In this document: positions 1 to 13,145 of the stretch, in pieces | How the letters are laid out: each line of letters starts with the position of its first letter | Numbering within the stretch: position 1 is the first letter of the stretch | DNA from: Onchidella celtica | Lineage: Eukaryota; Mollusca; Gastropoda; Systellommatophora; Onchidiidae | Length of the DNA stretch: 64,000 nt | Direction: 5' to 3' | Assembly: GCA_963931925.1 (NCBI GenBank) | Contig: OZ007581.1 | Span: 15,289,322-15,353,321, forward strand | The notes under the pieces: generated by a model | Databases searched by the model: none | Told to the model about the DNA's origin: nothing | Seen by the model: only the letters and a program-made list of their open reading frames with translations | Position numbers and translations under genes: made by a program

Positions 1-1640
1 TTCAAAATGCTACACCTTGGGAGGACGAAATGTGTATTTTATATTTTTTTTTATGCAATTATGGCGCACACCTATGTTATTATTATATGAAAACTCTTAT
101 ATTTCACTTTAGTTAATAGCCCTTTCTTCTGTCATTTGGTCAGGTTGAAGAAGATCAGAATAATGATGGGATCTTAGATGATGTGAGTACAACTTACGCA
201 AATTCCGCCCGCCATCAGATGCCCAAGCCAGGAGACTATCGATTGCCTGTTGCTGATCACAGCCGTGTGTCCACGTATGAGCACATGTAGACAAAATGTT
301 AATTTTGGAAGAACATCAAGAAAGTAGCATATATTTTCTTACCCCATCCCCGTTAAAATCGAGCCATATTATCTAAGTAAAATTGGAGACATACATGCGT
401 CTGCACAAGAAATGACACCCTTTAGCTAATTATACCCGCCACATTCTTAGACTCAGGGATCATTTTAAATAAAAACACAACAAACAAAAATATATTTTTC
501 AGTGCAAGGTTCAATGCTTATTTGAAGACATAGAGCAAGTTGGGCCACCGACTATATAAGGTAGACCCTTGCATGATGGTGCTTCTGACATCAAGTCCTC
601 AGCCTAACAGTAAACAGTGTGCAGTCACTCCTGATGTACATCACCACGGGAATCAAAACTAGGATCATTTGCATAATATCATAAGATTTATTATAGAATA
701 CTTGGAAGTGTCCGTGAAATTTACCATGAAGATATCTTTGATCATTAATATGTTACAGGGGAAAGAATCCAACAAAACTTCAAGATAATACTTTGCTTTC
801 CTTGTTGTTGTTCGTATTGTAAATTTGTTTGTCTTATATAATTTTAATGATTTGATTATATATATATATCACAGTTAACTCAATTTATACCTTGGGGGGG
901 GGGGGGGTGGTTACAGTTAAAAAAAAAAAGATTTCCACATCAATTTTATTTCAGAAACTGCATTATGCACAGGGAGAAGATTTATTATAAATTATTGATA
1001 TTCTCATTTTTTGTATGTTCTTTGCTCTCCACAAATGTCTTGAAATACGTTTTACTATGAATATTAATTATCTCTTAGACATGAACATTAGAACACATTA
1101 TTTTTTGAGATAACTTGACAGCAAAACATGAACGCGGCAGAAAAATCCCAGTCGCCAGTGAAGATGTTAATAATTTGCAGTACCAGTACGGTATGGGCAG
1201 AAATGAATGGACTGAATAAGTATTTTTTTACACAATAATGTTTGAAGAATGAGCATTGTATATAAATTTACAAATAACTATTTTTTCTAATACCTTTTTC
1301 TTGTTTGTTTGTTTTGGTTTTTTTTTAGTTTGTTTTTGTTTCTTAAATTATTATCTGAATATTTAGGCCTGTAAATACAATGAAATGACAATTATGTCTG
1401 AGAAAAAATTGTGCTGGTTTTGTTTGTCCAGATCAACACTCAGATGTTTTGTTGCTAGTGAAAATCATCCACTTATAAAAAAAGAAAAAAATGATCAACA
1501 TTTAACCAGACTTTGCATCTGGCATATTAAATAAAGAATAACGCAGAGGTGTATTTGTTGTTACAAATTGCGTTTGAGATACTGAATGATTTACCTAGAC
1601 ATGTTGCTGAAATTATTAAGTCAAACGGTTTAAATCTTTG
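1..1640. repeat. Left copy of a duplicated segment (partner at 61413-64000)
   Basis: This stretch aligns in direct orientation with 61413-64000. Shared landmarks are GTCATTTGGTCAGG near 135 and 61540, GATGATGTGAGTACAAC near 177 and 62192, CACAGCCGTGTGTCCACG near 259 and 62274, and TGCGTTTGAGA near 1569 and 63990. The copies differ by scattered substitutions and small indels. The left copy lacks the two insertions present in the right copy (61588-62187 and 62652-63045). Short reading frames here are not conserved as proteins. The duplication runs past both window ends, so it may be a segmental duplication or an old long interspersed repeat. Confidence 0.8.
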
Positions 1641-1944
1641 GCCACCGGACGACAAAATTCATTCTCATCACTTGTTCACCATGTAAAGCAGGAGATCATT
1701 TCCCTGAAAACTGTTAATTGATACATAATAGTAGCCAGAACATAATAATAATATTATTTCTATAGCTTTGTGTCCAGGCAAAACAAAATTCGAAGACATT
1801 GTAGACCAGGGGTTATCGGACTTATTGACCCCAACCACTTTCAACATTTTGATCGTTACCTGAGATTCCCCTTCCCTCCTACACCAAAAAAAGCAAGAAC
1901 AAACTGTTAACTACCCTGAACCAATCTCTTGGTAGTTAATTTGT

Positions 1945-1948
<4 letters not shown>

Positions 1949-1995
<47 letters not shown>

Positions 1996-2020
1996 TTCTC
2001 CTTACACACACACACACACA

Positions 2021-2052
<32 letters not shown>
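1949..2052. repeat. (TC)n-(CA)n-(GA)n compound microsatellite
   Basis: About 44 bases of TC repeat are followed by a short CA repeat and then about 32 bases of GA repeat. The TC and GA arms are complementary, so the tract could fold into a hairpin with the CA block as loop. The reading frame across it is low-complexity and not a gene. 1641-1948 holds no recognisable feature. Confidence 0.9.
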
Positions 2053-2057
<5 letters not shown>

Positions 2058-2327
2058 TCACCCACATAATAACAGAAACCTATGTGGAATGTGAACTGAG
2101 ACTGATTCCGTATTAAAATAAACCGCAAAGGCATTTTCTTATTAGGTACGGCATGCCCCCATCCCCTTTCTCTTATTTTGGAAACGTCTTCGTCACCTCC
2201 AGATTGTAACTGAGATGTTCATTTTGACATATTTTGCAAATGTCACCCTGTGCAGTGGATGTTGGCCATTTGGGAAATCGGGGGATGGGGTGGGGGCATA
2301 CCTCAGACTAATTTAATCAAATACCAA

Positions 2328-2456
2328 ACCAACTGTTTCAGAAATCAGCCGATCTAACAACAAACCAATTGTTTCAGAAATCAGCCGATCTAACAACAAA
2401 CCAACTGTTTCAGAAATCAGCCGATCTAACAACAAACCAAATAATTCAGAGATCAG
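2328..2456. repeat. 36-bp tandem repeat, about 3.5 copies
   Basis: The unit begins CCAACTGTTTCAGAAATC and repeats every 36 bases with few changes; the last copy is degenerate. No coding potential. 2457-3206 contains nothing I can identify beyond a poly-C tract near 2964. Confidence 0.85.
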
Positions 2457-3206
2457 TTAAACAAAAAAAAACTAATCTATATCCATTCCCAATAAGTATT
2501 ATTGTATTTGAAATATAAGACTCAAATGGTCCAACTGTTCACCTGTACTATATCATAATTATAGCATAGTCAGTGTTATTATTTAACCAATATCCTCAAA
2601 CTGGGAACATATTGACTCTTTAATTACGTAACTACAAATCATCAACAAACATGGTGAGACTCAAGTTGGAAAGCTAAAACTGTCAGTCAGCGGCTGTCTC
2701 TAGTTCGTCTCACTTTTGAAAACAAGCCTTTCTTCCACTGACCCTTGACACTGCAGTCGCTTTCGAGGGACGAAATTTGATGAGCCGACAATCGTCTTTC
2801 AGACCTATTTTACAGGAACAGTCGCCATCGGTAAATGCTTTGAACGCTTTTTGGGATGAATAAAGGGGCATCTTCATTACTGAAAACAATCAAAAGACAT
2901 TGACGACATTCCAAAGTTCATTATGCCCTTTAATTTATTAATGTATTATCAATAAGCATGCACCCCCCCCCCCTCCCTCAAATTAAAATTAAAAATCCCA
3001 CTAAACGCGAATCTATAGCAGAATGGAGCAGGTATTTGTATCGTGTCCACATTCCTAGTGCAGTGAAAATGAAAATGATGATTTATTTTTCAGTCTAGTT
3101 CAAAGATACATTGAAGGAGTAATTACTCTTGGAAAGATAGACTTGAGGATTTTCATTTTGTATTCTTTGACCAATTTCATGCGATAGAAAACGGACCTAT
3201 CGGATG

Positions 3207-3440
3207 AAGGTGGTCTAGAGGCAAGGTGCTCGCCTCTCTTGCCAAGGGTCCCGGGTATCCCAGATTATTACCCCCAAAAATCTCTCAACCTCAATGTTTC
3301 AGAATATCCCCCGGATAATCTAGGATATCCTAGAACAACCACAGGATATTCTGGAATAGGCTGGTTTATCCCCCCGGATATTCTAGAATATCACCCCCTA
3401 TAACAGTTTATCCCCCGGGCTTAACATAGGATGGGGGATA
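3207..3440 (+). repeat. SINE head fragment followed by GGATATTCTAGAATATCC-type palindromes
   Basis: 3207-3257 resembles the tRNA-like head of the full SINE at 9565-10038, sharing GGTGGTCTAGAGGCAAGG and GCCAAGGGTCCCGGGT. It then diverges into AT-rich sequence with repeated palindromic GGATATTCTAGAATATC-like motifs. Similar motifs recur at 5604-5700, so both pieces may belong to one older element interrupted by later insertions. 3441-5215 has short open frames only and no recognised gene. Confidence 0.55.
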
Positions 3441-5215
3441 CTAGCCAATGGGTAAGCTGCATCCTATTTTATCCCCCATTACAAATTATCCTCCACCTGT
3501 TTTTTGTTTTTTTGTCTTTGAGTGGCCTTTTCCCCCTTTTCTTCGTGTGCGTTTCTATATACAATCTTTCTCTACCACACACACCAACACAAACACACAA
3601 AAACACACATTTACAAAGTGTGACTTAACATGCGTTTTAAGCCGACCCCTATAATTGAACTGGGGACATAAATCTTTCTCCTCCCGTCCACCAACCATAC
3701 CCTTTTCTGGAGCTTTTAGCAGTAGTAGTAATTAAAAAGATCATATTTCAGTGGTGTTCTGTGTATGGAGCAATGAGAATAAAGTACATTGTACTCAGTA
3801 TCAACAGACAACCAGGGCACCCATTCTTTATTGTGAGGAGAAAGAGAAACGGGCAAAAATTGACAATACCGAATCGAAGCTGGCACAAAATGAAGTCGAG
3901 ATGTAATCTTAATCGGCCACTTGTGATCTTAAAGTTCTCATCTTATAGTAGGCTAAGCTTCGACAGAAATGTGTATCCTGTGATTTAAAGCACCGTGGGT
4001 GTAATTTCCAAGTTTTTGATCGACTACCTCATGGAAGATACTGTCTGTACAGCACAGTCGGTAGCAAACAAAGAGGTTACATAAACTCTCTGGTAGCAAG
4101 TTGTTGACTTCATGGGACAAGATGAGTGTTGAAGAACTAATTATTGCACGTCAAGCATAGTGACACAGCAGTAATGAAACTAGTGCTGGTGAGGGATTTG
4201 CAAACTTTGATAGAATTTCCCCCTTCGAAGCAATATTGTGGAGGATGTTACTGAAGATTACACCACCAGCTTCAGAAAAGTCTATCATTGTCGTCAGTTC
4301 TGAAAGCTGTCCAACAGCTCCAAGGACAGGCTGCCCAAGTGCGAAGATGTAATTGGCCCAGCGCCCACAGCCCCCTTTGTTATCAATCCTCTGATATGTT
4401 GCAAGTAGTCTGTCACCAAAGCCCAGCAAATGGCAGTATCAACGGGGAGAGTCTGTTGCTAGAATACAAGAGAAATAGTCATCAAAACCTACGACTGCCC
4501 TGTTTTTGGTGATCTCATCGACAAAACCTCCTAATCAGGGTCGCAATGCCAAGGATGGATTCAATCAGACAACTTTCAAAGACTATGCAGATTCGAGACA
4601 GGCGGGAAAAAAAAATCCAGATTCTTGGACCATTCAGGGATACAGTTAAGTCGAGGTGAAGAGCTGTTCAGTGACAAGCAGCTGATCCCATTCAAGTGTA
4701 CCCTTACAGTCCCAACATTTTTTATTTTTTTTTGCCTGCCAGATCCAATACTTTTTACAGACTTAGCATGTTCTGAGCAAGAGATCCTTTAAAATAGTTA
4801 TTCTGGATTACAGGGAATTGCATCCTGGTTTTAATCATTAAAAATGTTCCATCTTTCAGCCTCATCTGAGACTACCTTTCTTTTCTACGGGTCACACCAA
4901 CTCTTTTCCCTCCTTGGAAGTCTATCGTTCCATTATATAATGATAGCATAAAAGTCTTGTGCGTCCTCCTTCCCCCTATCAAACCCGCCTCATTTCCTGG
5001 AAACACTTCTGTCAATACAGTAGGACACAATTAGCAACTGTGAAAGGGGCTGCTGGATTAAGACGGCTTTAGTCCACGCCGCCACAATTATTTTTGCCTA
5101 CTATGTTATAATGCACATACTGCATTTTGTCAGCCTTCATTCATGGGATGGGCAAAATGGCCTACTGACCTTGAACCTTTGCAACCTAGCCAGTGATGTC
5201 AGTAAAACGTTAGAA

Positions 5216-5580
5216 CAGTGGTTCTCAACGCGGGCGATATCAGCCCCCTGGGGAGACGATTCTGATTTCCAGGGGGGGGGGGTGGGGGGAGGGGAGGAAA
5301 CGAAGAAAAGGGCGACAAGGGGCGAAAACGAGAAAGAGGGGCGATATGGAAGTTGAGGAACCAGGATGAAGAGCGATTTGAGGGCAAACACATGTCAGTC
5401 ATTGACTTCTTAAACAGCATGCTTAGATGGTTTTGATGAACAGAAAAGGTCGTTGTTTTTTTTTTAGCGCACATGATAAAGAACTGGTTTTCTTTATAAT
5501 GAATCATCAGCAAGAAGTGGGAGATGAAAGAAAATTTGGAGTCTAAGGGGCAATTGCCTAAAAAAGATTGAGAACCACTG
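5216..5580. mobile_element. hAT-type MITE
   Basis: The ends are inverted repeats: CAGTGGTTCTCAA at 5216 and TTGAGAACCACTG ending at 5580. CAGNGGTTCTCAA-type termini are characteristic of hAT transposons. The 8 bases on either side agree at 5 of 8 positions, compatible with a decayed 8-bp target duplication. The 365-bp interior has a poly-G run and no transposase frame, so it is non-autonomous. Confidence 0.75.
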
Positions 5581-6039
5581 CTAAAGAAAGTGAAATCGAG
5601 CTGGGGGATACTTTAGAAGAGAGGGGGATGTTCTAGGATATCCTAGATTTTCAGGGCGGTTAAAATAATTATAATGGGGGATATTCCAGAATGACACAGC
5701 GGATATTTGCAATGACCTGTCACCCAAACTTTAAACCTACTATTGAGAAGTTGGAATGAATTTAGCACACTCCAGCAAGTTCTACTGTCGAGCCAAAAAT
5801 CATGGGTATCGTTACTCAGTGTTCATTTTATTGACTTAATTTCTGGTCAAGTTTACCTTCCATCATTGTCCCTGCCTGCGACATAGCACAGGGAACAAAA
5901 ATGCCTGAAATAAACAGTCCTGGAAAATAATCATGGCGACAATGGAGTTTTTAATCATGAATGGCAATTTTGAACTTTCAGACAGCTAACAATATCCAGT
6001 TTGTCAACAAGAAATCAACACAGAAAAACGAAACAACAA

Positions 6040-6096
6040 GACACTGCGAGGTGTAAATGCCGAGAACAGGGAACCTCCTAAAATAAAGACCTACAA
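6040..6096 (+). repeat. SINE 3'-tail-like fragment
   Basis: GAGGTGTAAATGCC followed by GAACCTCCTAAAATAAAGAC matches the 3' terminal block of the SINE copies at 9565-10038, 17634-18099 and 48652-49033. Only this tail is recognisable here. Flanking 5581-6039 and 6097-6799 show no gene. Confidence 0.6.
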
Positions 6097-6799
6097 ACAA
6101 TATCCACTTAGTTTTATTTTGTCTTTTCTCGTGTAACCCTGGGTGCTCCAAAAAACTGGTGTGGAGTACAGACAGCCATGCAAGTTTTAACTTTGAAAGA
6201 AAAAAAAATTGCTGAAGTTGGACAAATTAGACTAAGATTGACATCCTTTGTTTTGTCAGAACGTCTCTCTTATCAGTTTAGCATTGCAACTTTTTACATT
6301 CAATTGCTCTAGTCACAGTTTACCAGCAAGCTTAATATGGCACTTGAATGCAAGTAATCATTTAGGTTTTAAATTAATACCTCTTTTCTTGAACATGTTT
6401 GATTGTGTTGTCTTTTTTTTTTTTCATCTTTGAAATGGTCATTCTTGGTTGTTCTACACCATCGTTATCATCATCACTACCATCATCGGAATAAACAAAA
6501 TAAGGCGTTCAGTGGATTTTTAATCGTGATCCTTAACTTTTATGAAATAATAATTGTCATCTTACGTACAAAAGAAAACTCACAGCCAGTACTTTGTTTT
6601 TAACTGAGTCTTTTCGTTGTTCCTGTGGTGGTTGAGAATTTACTAGGTGCCATTTCAGTTATGAGGCCATTAGAAGAACGGTTATGAGAGTGGGTCCTAC
6701 AAGCAATGTCCCGAGATCCCCAGAAAGGATCCAGGAAGTTGTTAATAAATATCCGACATTTCAGAGAGACCGAGACCTTGGGAGTTGCCAGTACTGTCA

Positions 6800-6895
6800 C
6801 AGGACATTGGCCACGCCTTTTGTCACCGACTTCCCAAAAATCCCGATCAAGTTCAAAAGGTTTCATTGCTACAACATTTTGAGAACTGCTGTATT
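6800..6895. mobile_element. Degenerate hAT-like terminal fragment
   Basis: This shares an approximately 95-base block with 8757-8855: both contain GCCTTTTGT, GACTTCCCA and GAGAAC.GCTGTATTAGAG. The right end (TTTTGAGAACTGCTG) resembles a hAT terminus. No transposase remains. Assignment is tentative. Confidence 0.4.
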
Positions 6896-6999
6896 AGAGA
6901 AAGGGTTCGATCCCCCCACCTCACCCCACTTTCCCCGCCCCAGGTCACCGACGATTGAGTGTTTTAAGAAAAGCGTGAACAATTAATTAGTTTATGCCA

Positions 7000-7070
7000 T
7001 GTCATGTGCGGGATTCGAACCTGGAAATAGGCGAGTCAAGTTTTCTAACCACTGGTCTGCTGTGTCGGCT
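7000..7070 (-). repeat. tRNA-derived SINE head fragment
   Basis: On the minus strand an A-box-like CAGACCAGTGGTTAG is followed about 30 bases later by a perfect B box, GGTTCGAATCC. The flanking sequence does not pair into an acceptor stem with a proper 3' end, so it is read as a tRNA-derived SINE head, not a tRNA gene. It differs from the 9.5-kb SINE family. Confidence 0.5.
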
Positions 7071-7327
7071 CATACTACATGTACATAGCAATGCAACGAA
7101 AATAATTATGTACTTCTTTTGGCACCAGTCACTGACTGAACCTCAAACAGTATAAGCTGCAAAATGTTTGTAGATATTCACATCGTAATACGGCCAGTCA
7201 TAATTTCCGAAATGAGGTGGCTATTTTTGAGAAAATATATTTTTTTCCATCCATTTCATCCTCATGTCGTGTCCACTTTCGGCTTCTATAGTTGTTTTTA
7301 TTTCACTGCCATTCAAAAGCGTTCCAT

Positions 7328-7436
<109 letters not shown>

Positions 7437-8182
7437 GGGGGGGGGACGAGGGAGGATGGATAGCGAGTAGAAGGGAATGGTACGCGGAGAAGATTCAAGG
7501 GTGGAAGCATCCAGGCACCGAGCCTCTGCTAGTGTCAGAATATTTTCGTCGCAAACGTTGCTATTAATTGTGTAGGCGCGTCATACGTCTGCCGTTCATT
7601 TACTCATTCAAAGATGTGTCTTTTAGATAACCGTTGGCTCTTCCCACGACTGATCTTTCAGTTAAAATGTGTCCAGCGGATCAGCTACACCGGTTGCAAT
7701 AAAGAATGTACGCTATTGTTTTCTTGGCCATTGCAACCAAATGTGCACATTTATTCCATAACACACCGGCTGTGAACATAAATATCATGAACTTTTGTCC
7801 ATAAATACGTCTTTGTTAGTTTTTGTTTTTTCTCCTATCTGCAAAATAAGCGAACAAGGACGGCGGTTGAGAAGAGGCGCAGGGCACGTAAATCTGAATG
7901 GACAAGTGATTAGAATTAGGGGACACAACTCACACTGTCTGGTATGACATGTATACACGATCTCAGGCAATGTGTGGCGTCTCACTGGGAACGATCAATA
8001 ATTATTGTTTCACCCCCGTATTGCTGGTCGCACTCGGCGACCTTTCTCCCCTCTCTCGCAATCACGGCCGGTATTTCTCTTTGATATCTCGCTGTGTGAC
8101 TTGTTTGTTTCACTGTAGAATATCGACAAAGTCCGGAAGGTACTATGGTATCCGAGATTATGCTAGGTTGACCTTGGAGTGA

Positions 8183-8608
8183 TGTAACTCTGTGACGTGT
8201 CTGTGTGCGATTGGGTATTGTGTCCCGAACGGTCTAGGTCTGTCTAGTGCTGATGAGGCGGTTAAGCCTCTTCCTGAACGTTCGGACAGAATATATATTA
8301 TATATAAGTAGGTGTGTGGGCAAGATAATAGTTATTCCTTGTGTGTGGAAGATACAGTTATTCCTCATGTGTGCAAGATCTAGTGTAGTTTACTTAGTCA
8401 GATTTGAGTGCCTTCCCCGCTAGGCGTAAGTAAGTTGTGAGATATCCAGCTCTTATTTACAGTTATTAAACGTTAGTGTTAAGTGTTCTTCGGATTCTGT
8501 TTTTATTCATTTTACTACAGTTCGTGACAGTTTCATTTTTTTAGAGGGTAGCAGTTCAGATCATCTAACTTTTCCTATTATAACGTATTATTTACACCAA
8601 CTGTTACA
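8183..8608 (+). mobile_element. Solo LTR of a Ty3/Gypsy element
   Basis: It starts TGTAAC and ends CTGTTACA. It is similar, in inverted orientation, to the LTR at 46932-47341 of the internally deleted Gypsy element; shared stretches include CCCCGCTAGGC, GATATCCAG and CAGTTCAGATCATCTAACT. A TATA-like tract lies near 8290. No internal region or primer-binding site follows, so it is a solo LTR. The 5-bp flanks (AGTGA and TAAAG) do not match, so the original target duplication is not visible. Confidence 0.75.
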
Positions 8609-8756
8609 TAAAGTTTCCTCACGACCAAATAGTTTGTTCACAGTTTCATACAGAATCATAGACTGATATTACTGAATTGTCTCTGAGTTGTGTCACTGCA
8701 ACCTTTCACCCCGCGCCAGATGTTTATTGTGACTTACGGTAGCTAGTGTTTCTTGT

Positions 8757-8855
8757 ATTGTCACAACCCATGCCTTTTGTTACAGACTTCCCACATATCG
8801 TTACGAAGTTGAACAGTTGCCGTTGCTGCACATGTTTGAGAACCGCTGTATTAGA
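8757..8855. mobile_element. Degenerate hAT-like terminal fragment, partner of 6800-6895
   Basis: It is homologous to 6800-6895 and ends with TTTGAGAACCGCTG, a hAT-like terminus. No transposase coding remains. A (GT)n tract follows at about 9045-9112. 8856-9550 is otherwise without a recognisable gene. Confidence 0.4.
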
Positions 8856-9564
8856 GACGGAGTTAGACCCATCAGTTGGGTTAGCCTCTTGCCAGGTTGC
8901 CGAGAAACCGGATATGCGTAATCCTTTGCGAATAATGTCAAGAGGCATTGAGATAATGAGCAGACACGAGTGCATGCAATCGCGTAGACAGATACATAAC
9001 AATGGCCTGGCTAAGTACACTGCAGTGGAGACAGAAAGTCAAGTTCTGTGTGTGTGAGTGTGTGTGTGTATATATGTGTGCACGTGTGTCTGTGTGTGTG
9101 TGTGTGTGTTTGCCCAGGCAATAACCGGATCTCATGCTTATTACTAAACAACAACAACACTGTCAAGAGTCGAGTTTAATGAAATGTCACGCAGAGCCGT
9201 GAGTTGTTTAAATGCCAGGGCCATGAGAAACTGACCGGTGGCCTTGAACGGTCCCCGCGAATTATTGTTTGTGAGTGAGAAAGTGCAAAGTTAAAATATT
9301 GGATTCACCCTTTTGGGTTTTGATGTTCGTGATTAGAAGTAATGGAGGAGGGGTGAGATAGGGGGGGGGGGATTGCCGACATGGCTAGATATGACTAGAC
9401 ATGTTTTGCACGTTGACTGAGTAGTGCGGATAGTGCAGAGAGTAATACATTCAAGATGATTTGGTTTTGGCCAATAAGATTGCTGAACTGATTTAGCAGC
9501 GGAGTAACCCCGCCGGGTAGTTGGATAGTATAAAAGAACATGTAGCATTGAAATTCTTTGAGTG

Positions 9565-10038
9565 AAAGGGACAAGGTGGTCTAGGGGCAAGGTGCTCGCC
9601 TCTCATGCCAAGGGTCCCGGGTTCTAAACCCGGGCAGTGCAGGCATGTTGGAAAGTGGATTTTTCTCATATTTTCAAGTCCCTGGTCCTATTGGGGGATA
9701 GGATCGAGTAGTTCTTGGAAATTAAATTTTTCTCATATTTTCAAGTCCCTGGTCCTATTGGGGGGTAGGATCGAGTACCTAGTCTTCTCGGATAAGGACG
9801 AAAAAATTCGGAGTGCCCGTGTGCACGTTGCGCACGTTAAAGATACCTTGGCAGTTGGAAATCGTAAAGAGCAGGCCGAAAGGCCGCTGCCCGGGCAAAA
9901 TTGAAATTAATAGATTAAAATTTATCCATATCATCTCCCCCCCCCCGCCCCCCCCGCCAGAACAAGAAATAGTAAAACAAGTAAAGTGAGGTGTAAGTGC
10001 CAAGGGCAGCGAACCTCCTAAAATAAAGACCTCAAATC
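9565..10038 (+). mobile_element. Full-length tRNA-derived SINE with 14-bp target duplication
   Basis: The element is bounded by the 14-bp direct repeat AAATTCTTTGAGTG at 9551-9564 and 10039-10052. The head has an A-box-like GGTGGTCTAGGGG and a B-box-like GGGTTCTAAACCC. The body contains a duplicated block (TTTTCAAGTCCCTGGTCC) and a conserved core with GCACGTTAAAGATACC. The tail is CCTCCTAAAATAAAGACC. Further copies are at 17634-18099 and 48652-49033, with tails at 6040 and a head at 3207. Open frames across it are not genes. Confidence 0.9.
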
Positions 10039-10052
10039 AAATTCTTTGAGTG

Positions 10053-10922
10053 CAGACGAGAAGCTTAGCATCGTTCCCGTGAAGTATCTCCGGTTGGCCA
10101 GTACCTGAACTGTGTTGCACGAAGACGAGCATTCCATTGTCATCGGCCTGACATAGCATATAGCGAGAGAGCTGATAGAAACCACAGAGAGAGCTATAGA
10201 AAGAAAGGTCTGGGTGGACTGACCTAAAGTGTCCACACTGCACTGTCCTGATTTTCACGCCTACAGGTTTTAATAGGTGTGATTGAGTGATTGCATAATA
10301 ATAATTATATATATTTATACAAGCTGCTTACATACCTACAAGCCAATTTGTGCTTCTGTAGGTTTTGAAAACGTACTGGGCCATCCCGGCTTTCACAGTG
10401 TTCTTATATACCCTTGTAATATTGATTGCAGTAAATTAACTAGATTAGGATAAGTTAGTAATTGGAATTTTTGCTTTGAACATACCTCTATTGTGATTTG
10501 TTTCATATATTTATATTTTATGTAATATTACGGCCCGGCCGGCAAGACAAACATATACTTTTATTTATTTAATAATTTCTTGAGTACTTGTGTCCGAGTG
10601 TGAGTTTAGCTGCCTCTTGTGCAGTTATTACATGCCCAAAACTTAATTCTGCTCGTGACAAACACCATAAACGTGATACAGAAATGGTCATGTTGTTGTT
10701 CACGACAATTGTAGAGAGGAAGGCTGGATTTCCCAACTGTTGTAGTTATACAACAATTGTGACTGTGAAGTGGACTTATCCTGTAACAGAATTGTTGTTG
10801 TGTCGATAGGACTATCTTGAATTAATTTTCTGCAGCAATACACAACAGGATATAAAGAAAAAACTGAACAGGAGACTGTTAAAGAGAGAGTTAAAAACAT
10901 GGATGGCTAAATGGATGTAAAA
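10053..10922. other. Non-coding, no feature recognised
   Basis: AT-rich sequence with only short frames on both strands and no homology I recognise. Confidence 0.5.
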
Positions 10923-12337
<1,415 letters not shown>

Positions 12338-12809
12338 TTCCAGGATGTCACACCGGCACCTCCGAAAATCTTCAATGGAGTAGTTTTAGAGATTGCGATG
12401 TCACTTTCTGATGTTAGCCAAACTTTCAGTTTGCAGAGAGTAAAAACGTGATTTACCTGAAGGGTTTTTAGTTTAAATTGTTGTAAAAATATTCGACTTT
12501 TCTATTTCTTGCTTGACACTAGGGTTCTGAGGTTCAAACTCCTCTTATATCTACCTGTAAAGAGATCGCTGATCTACACCGAATTGCCTGTTGTGTTCCC
12601 TTCTCTAGTTCTTGCATGGCGTGATATAAACGACCCTTCTTTGCTTCTCTGTACAAGCGTCTATATAGTCAAATGCATTTTCAATCGGCACCGAGTACTC
12701 ATTTTAATTTCCGACTCTATGAAATTTATTCACGACCAGTGACACCTACAAATATACCAGACTGCACCTACCTTTTCGTTCCTGGTCCGCGAAGTGACAA
12801 ATGTAACCC

Positions 12810-13145
12810 CGAAAGCTGATGGAGTGTGTAGGGCAATAATGCAATAATGCAATAAGACTGCATTTGTTGACGGACAATTTATTGTGGCACTGTACGCTGA
12901 TGGAGTGTTTAAGGCAATAATGCAATAAGACTGCATTTGTTGACGGACAATTTATTGTGGCACTGTACGCTGATGGAGTGTTTAAGGCAATAATGTAATA
13001 AGACTGCATTTGCTGACGGACAATTTATTGTGGCACTGTACGCTGATGGAGTGTTTAAGGCAATAATGCAATAAGACTGCATTTGCTGACGGACAATTTA
13101 TTGTGGCACTGTACGCTGATGGAGTGTTTAGGGCAATAATGCAAT
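12810..13145. repeat. 73-bp minisatellite, left part
   Basis: Units begin ATAAGACTGCATTTG at 12852, 12925, 12998 and 13071, a constant 73-base period. Each contains GACGGACAATTTATTGTGG. The array is interrupted by the element at 13146-14347 and resumes in phase at 14348. The minus-strand frames through it are repeat-derived. Confidence 0.9.

Noticed and set aside
4151..4429. 92-codon minus-strand frame with some hydrophobic periodicity
   Set aside because: No motif recognised and no splice-site or context support; could be an eroded repeat.
7000..7070. Possible tRNA gene (perfect B box on the minus strand)
   Set aside because: No acceptor-stem pairing or cloverleaf could be drawn; treated as a SINE head. 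The same applies to 40866-40945.
9605..9904. 99-codon frame also found at 17764-18129 and 48609-48908
   Set aside because: It is the SINE body read through; repetition is due to element copies.
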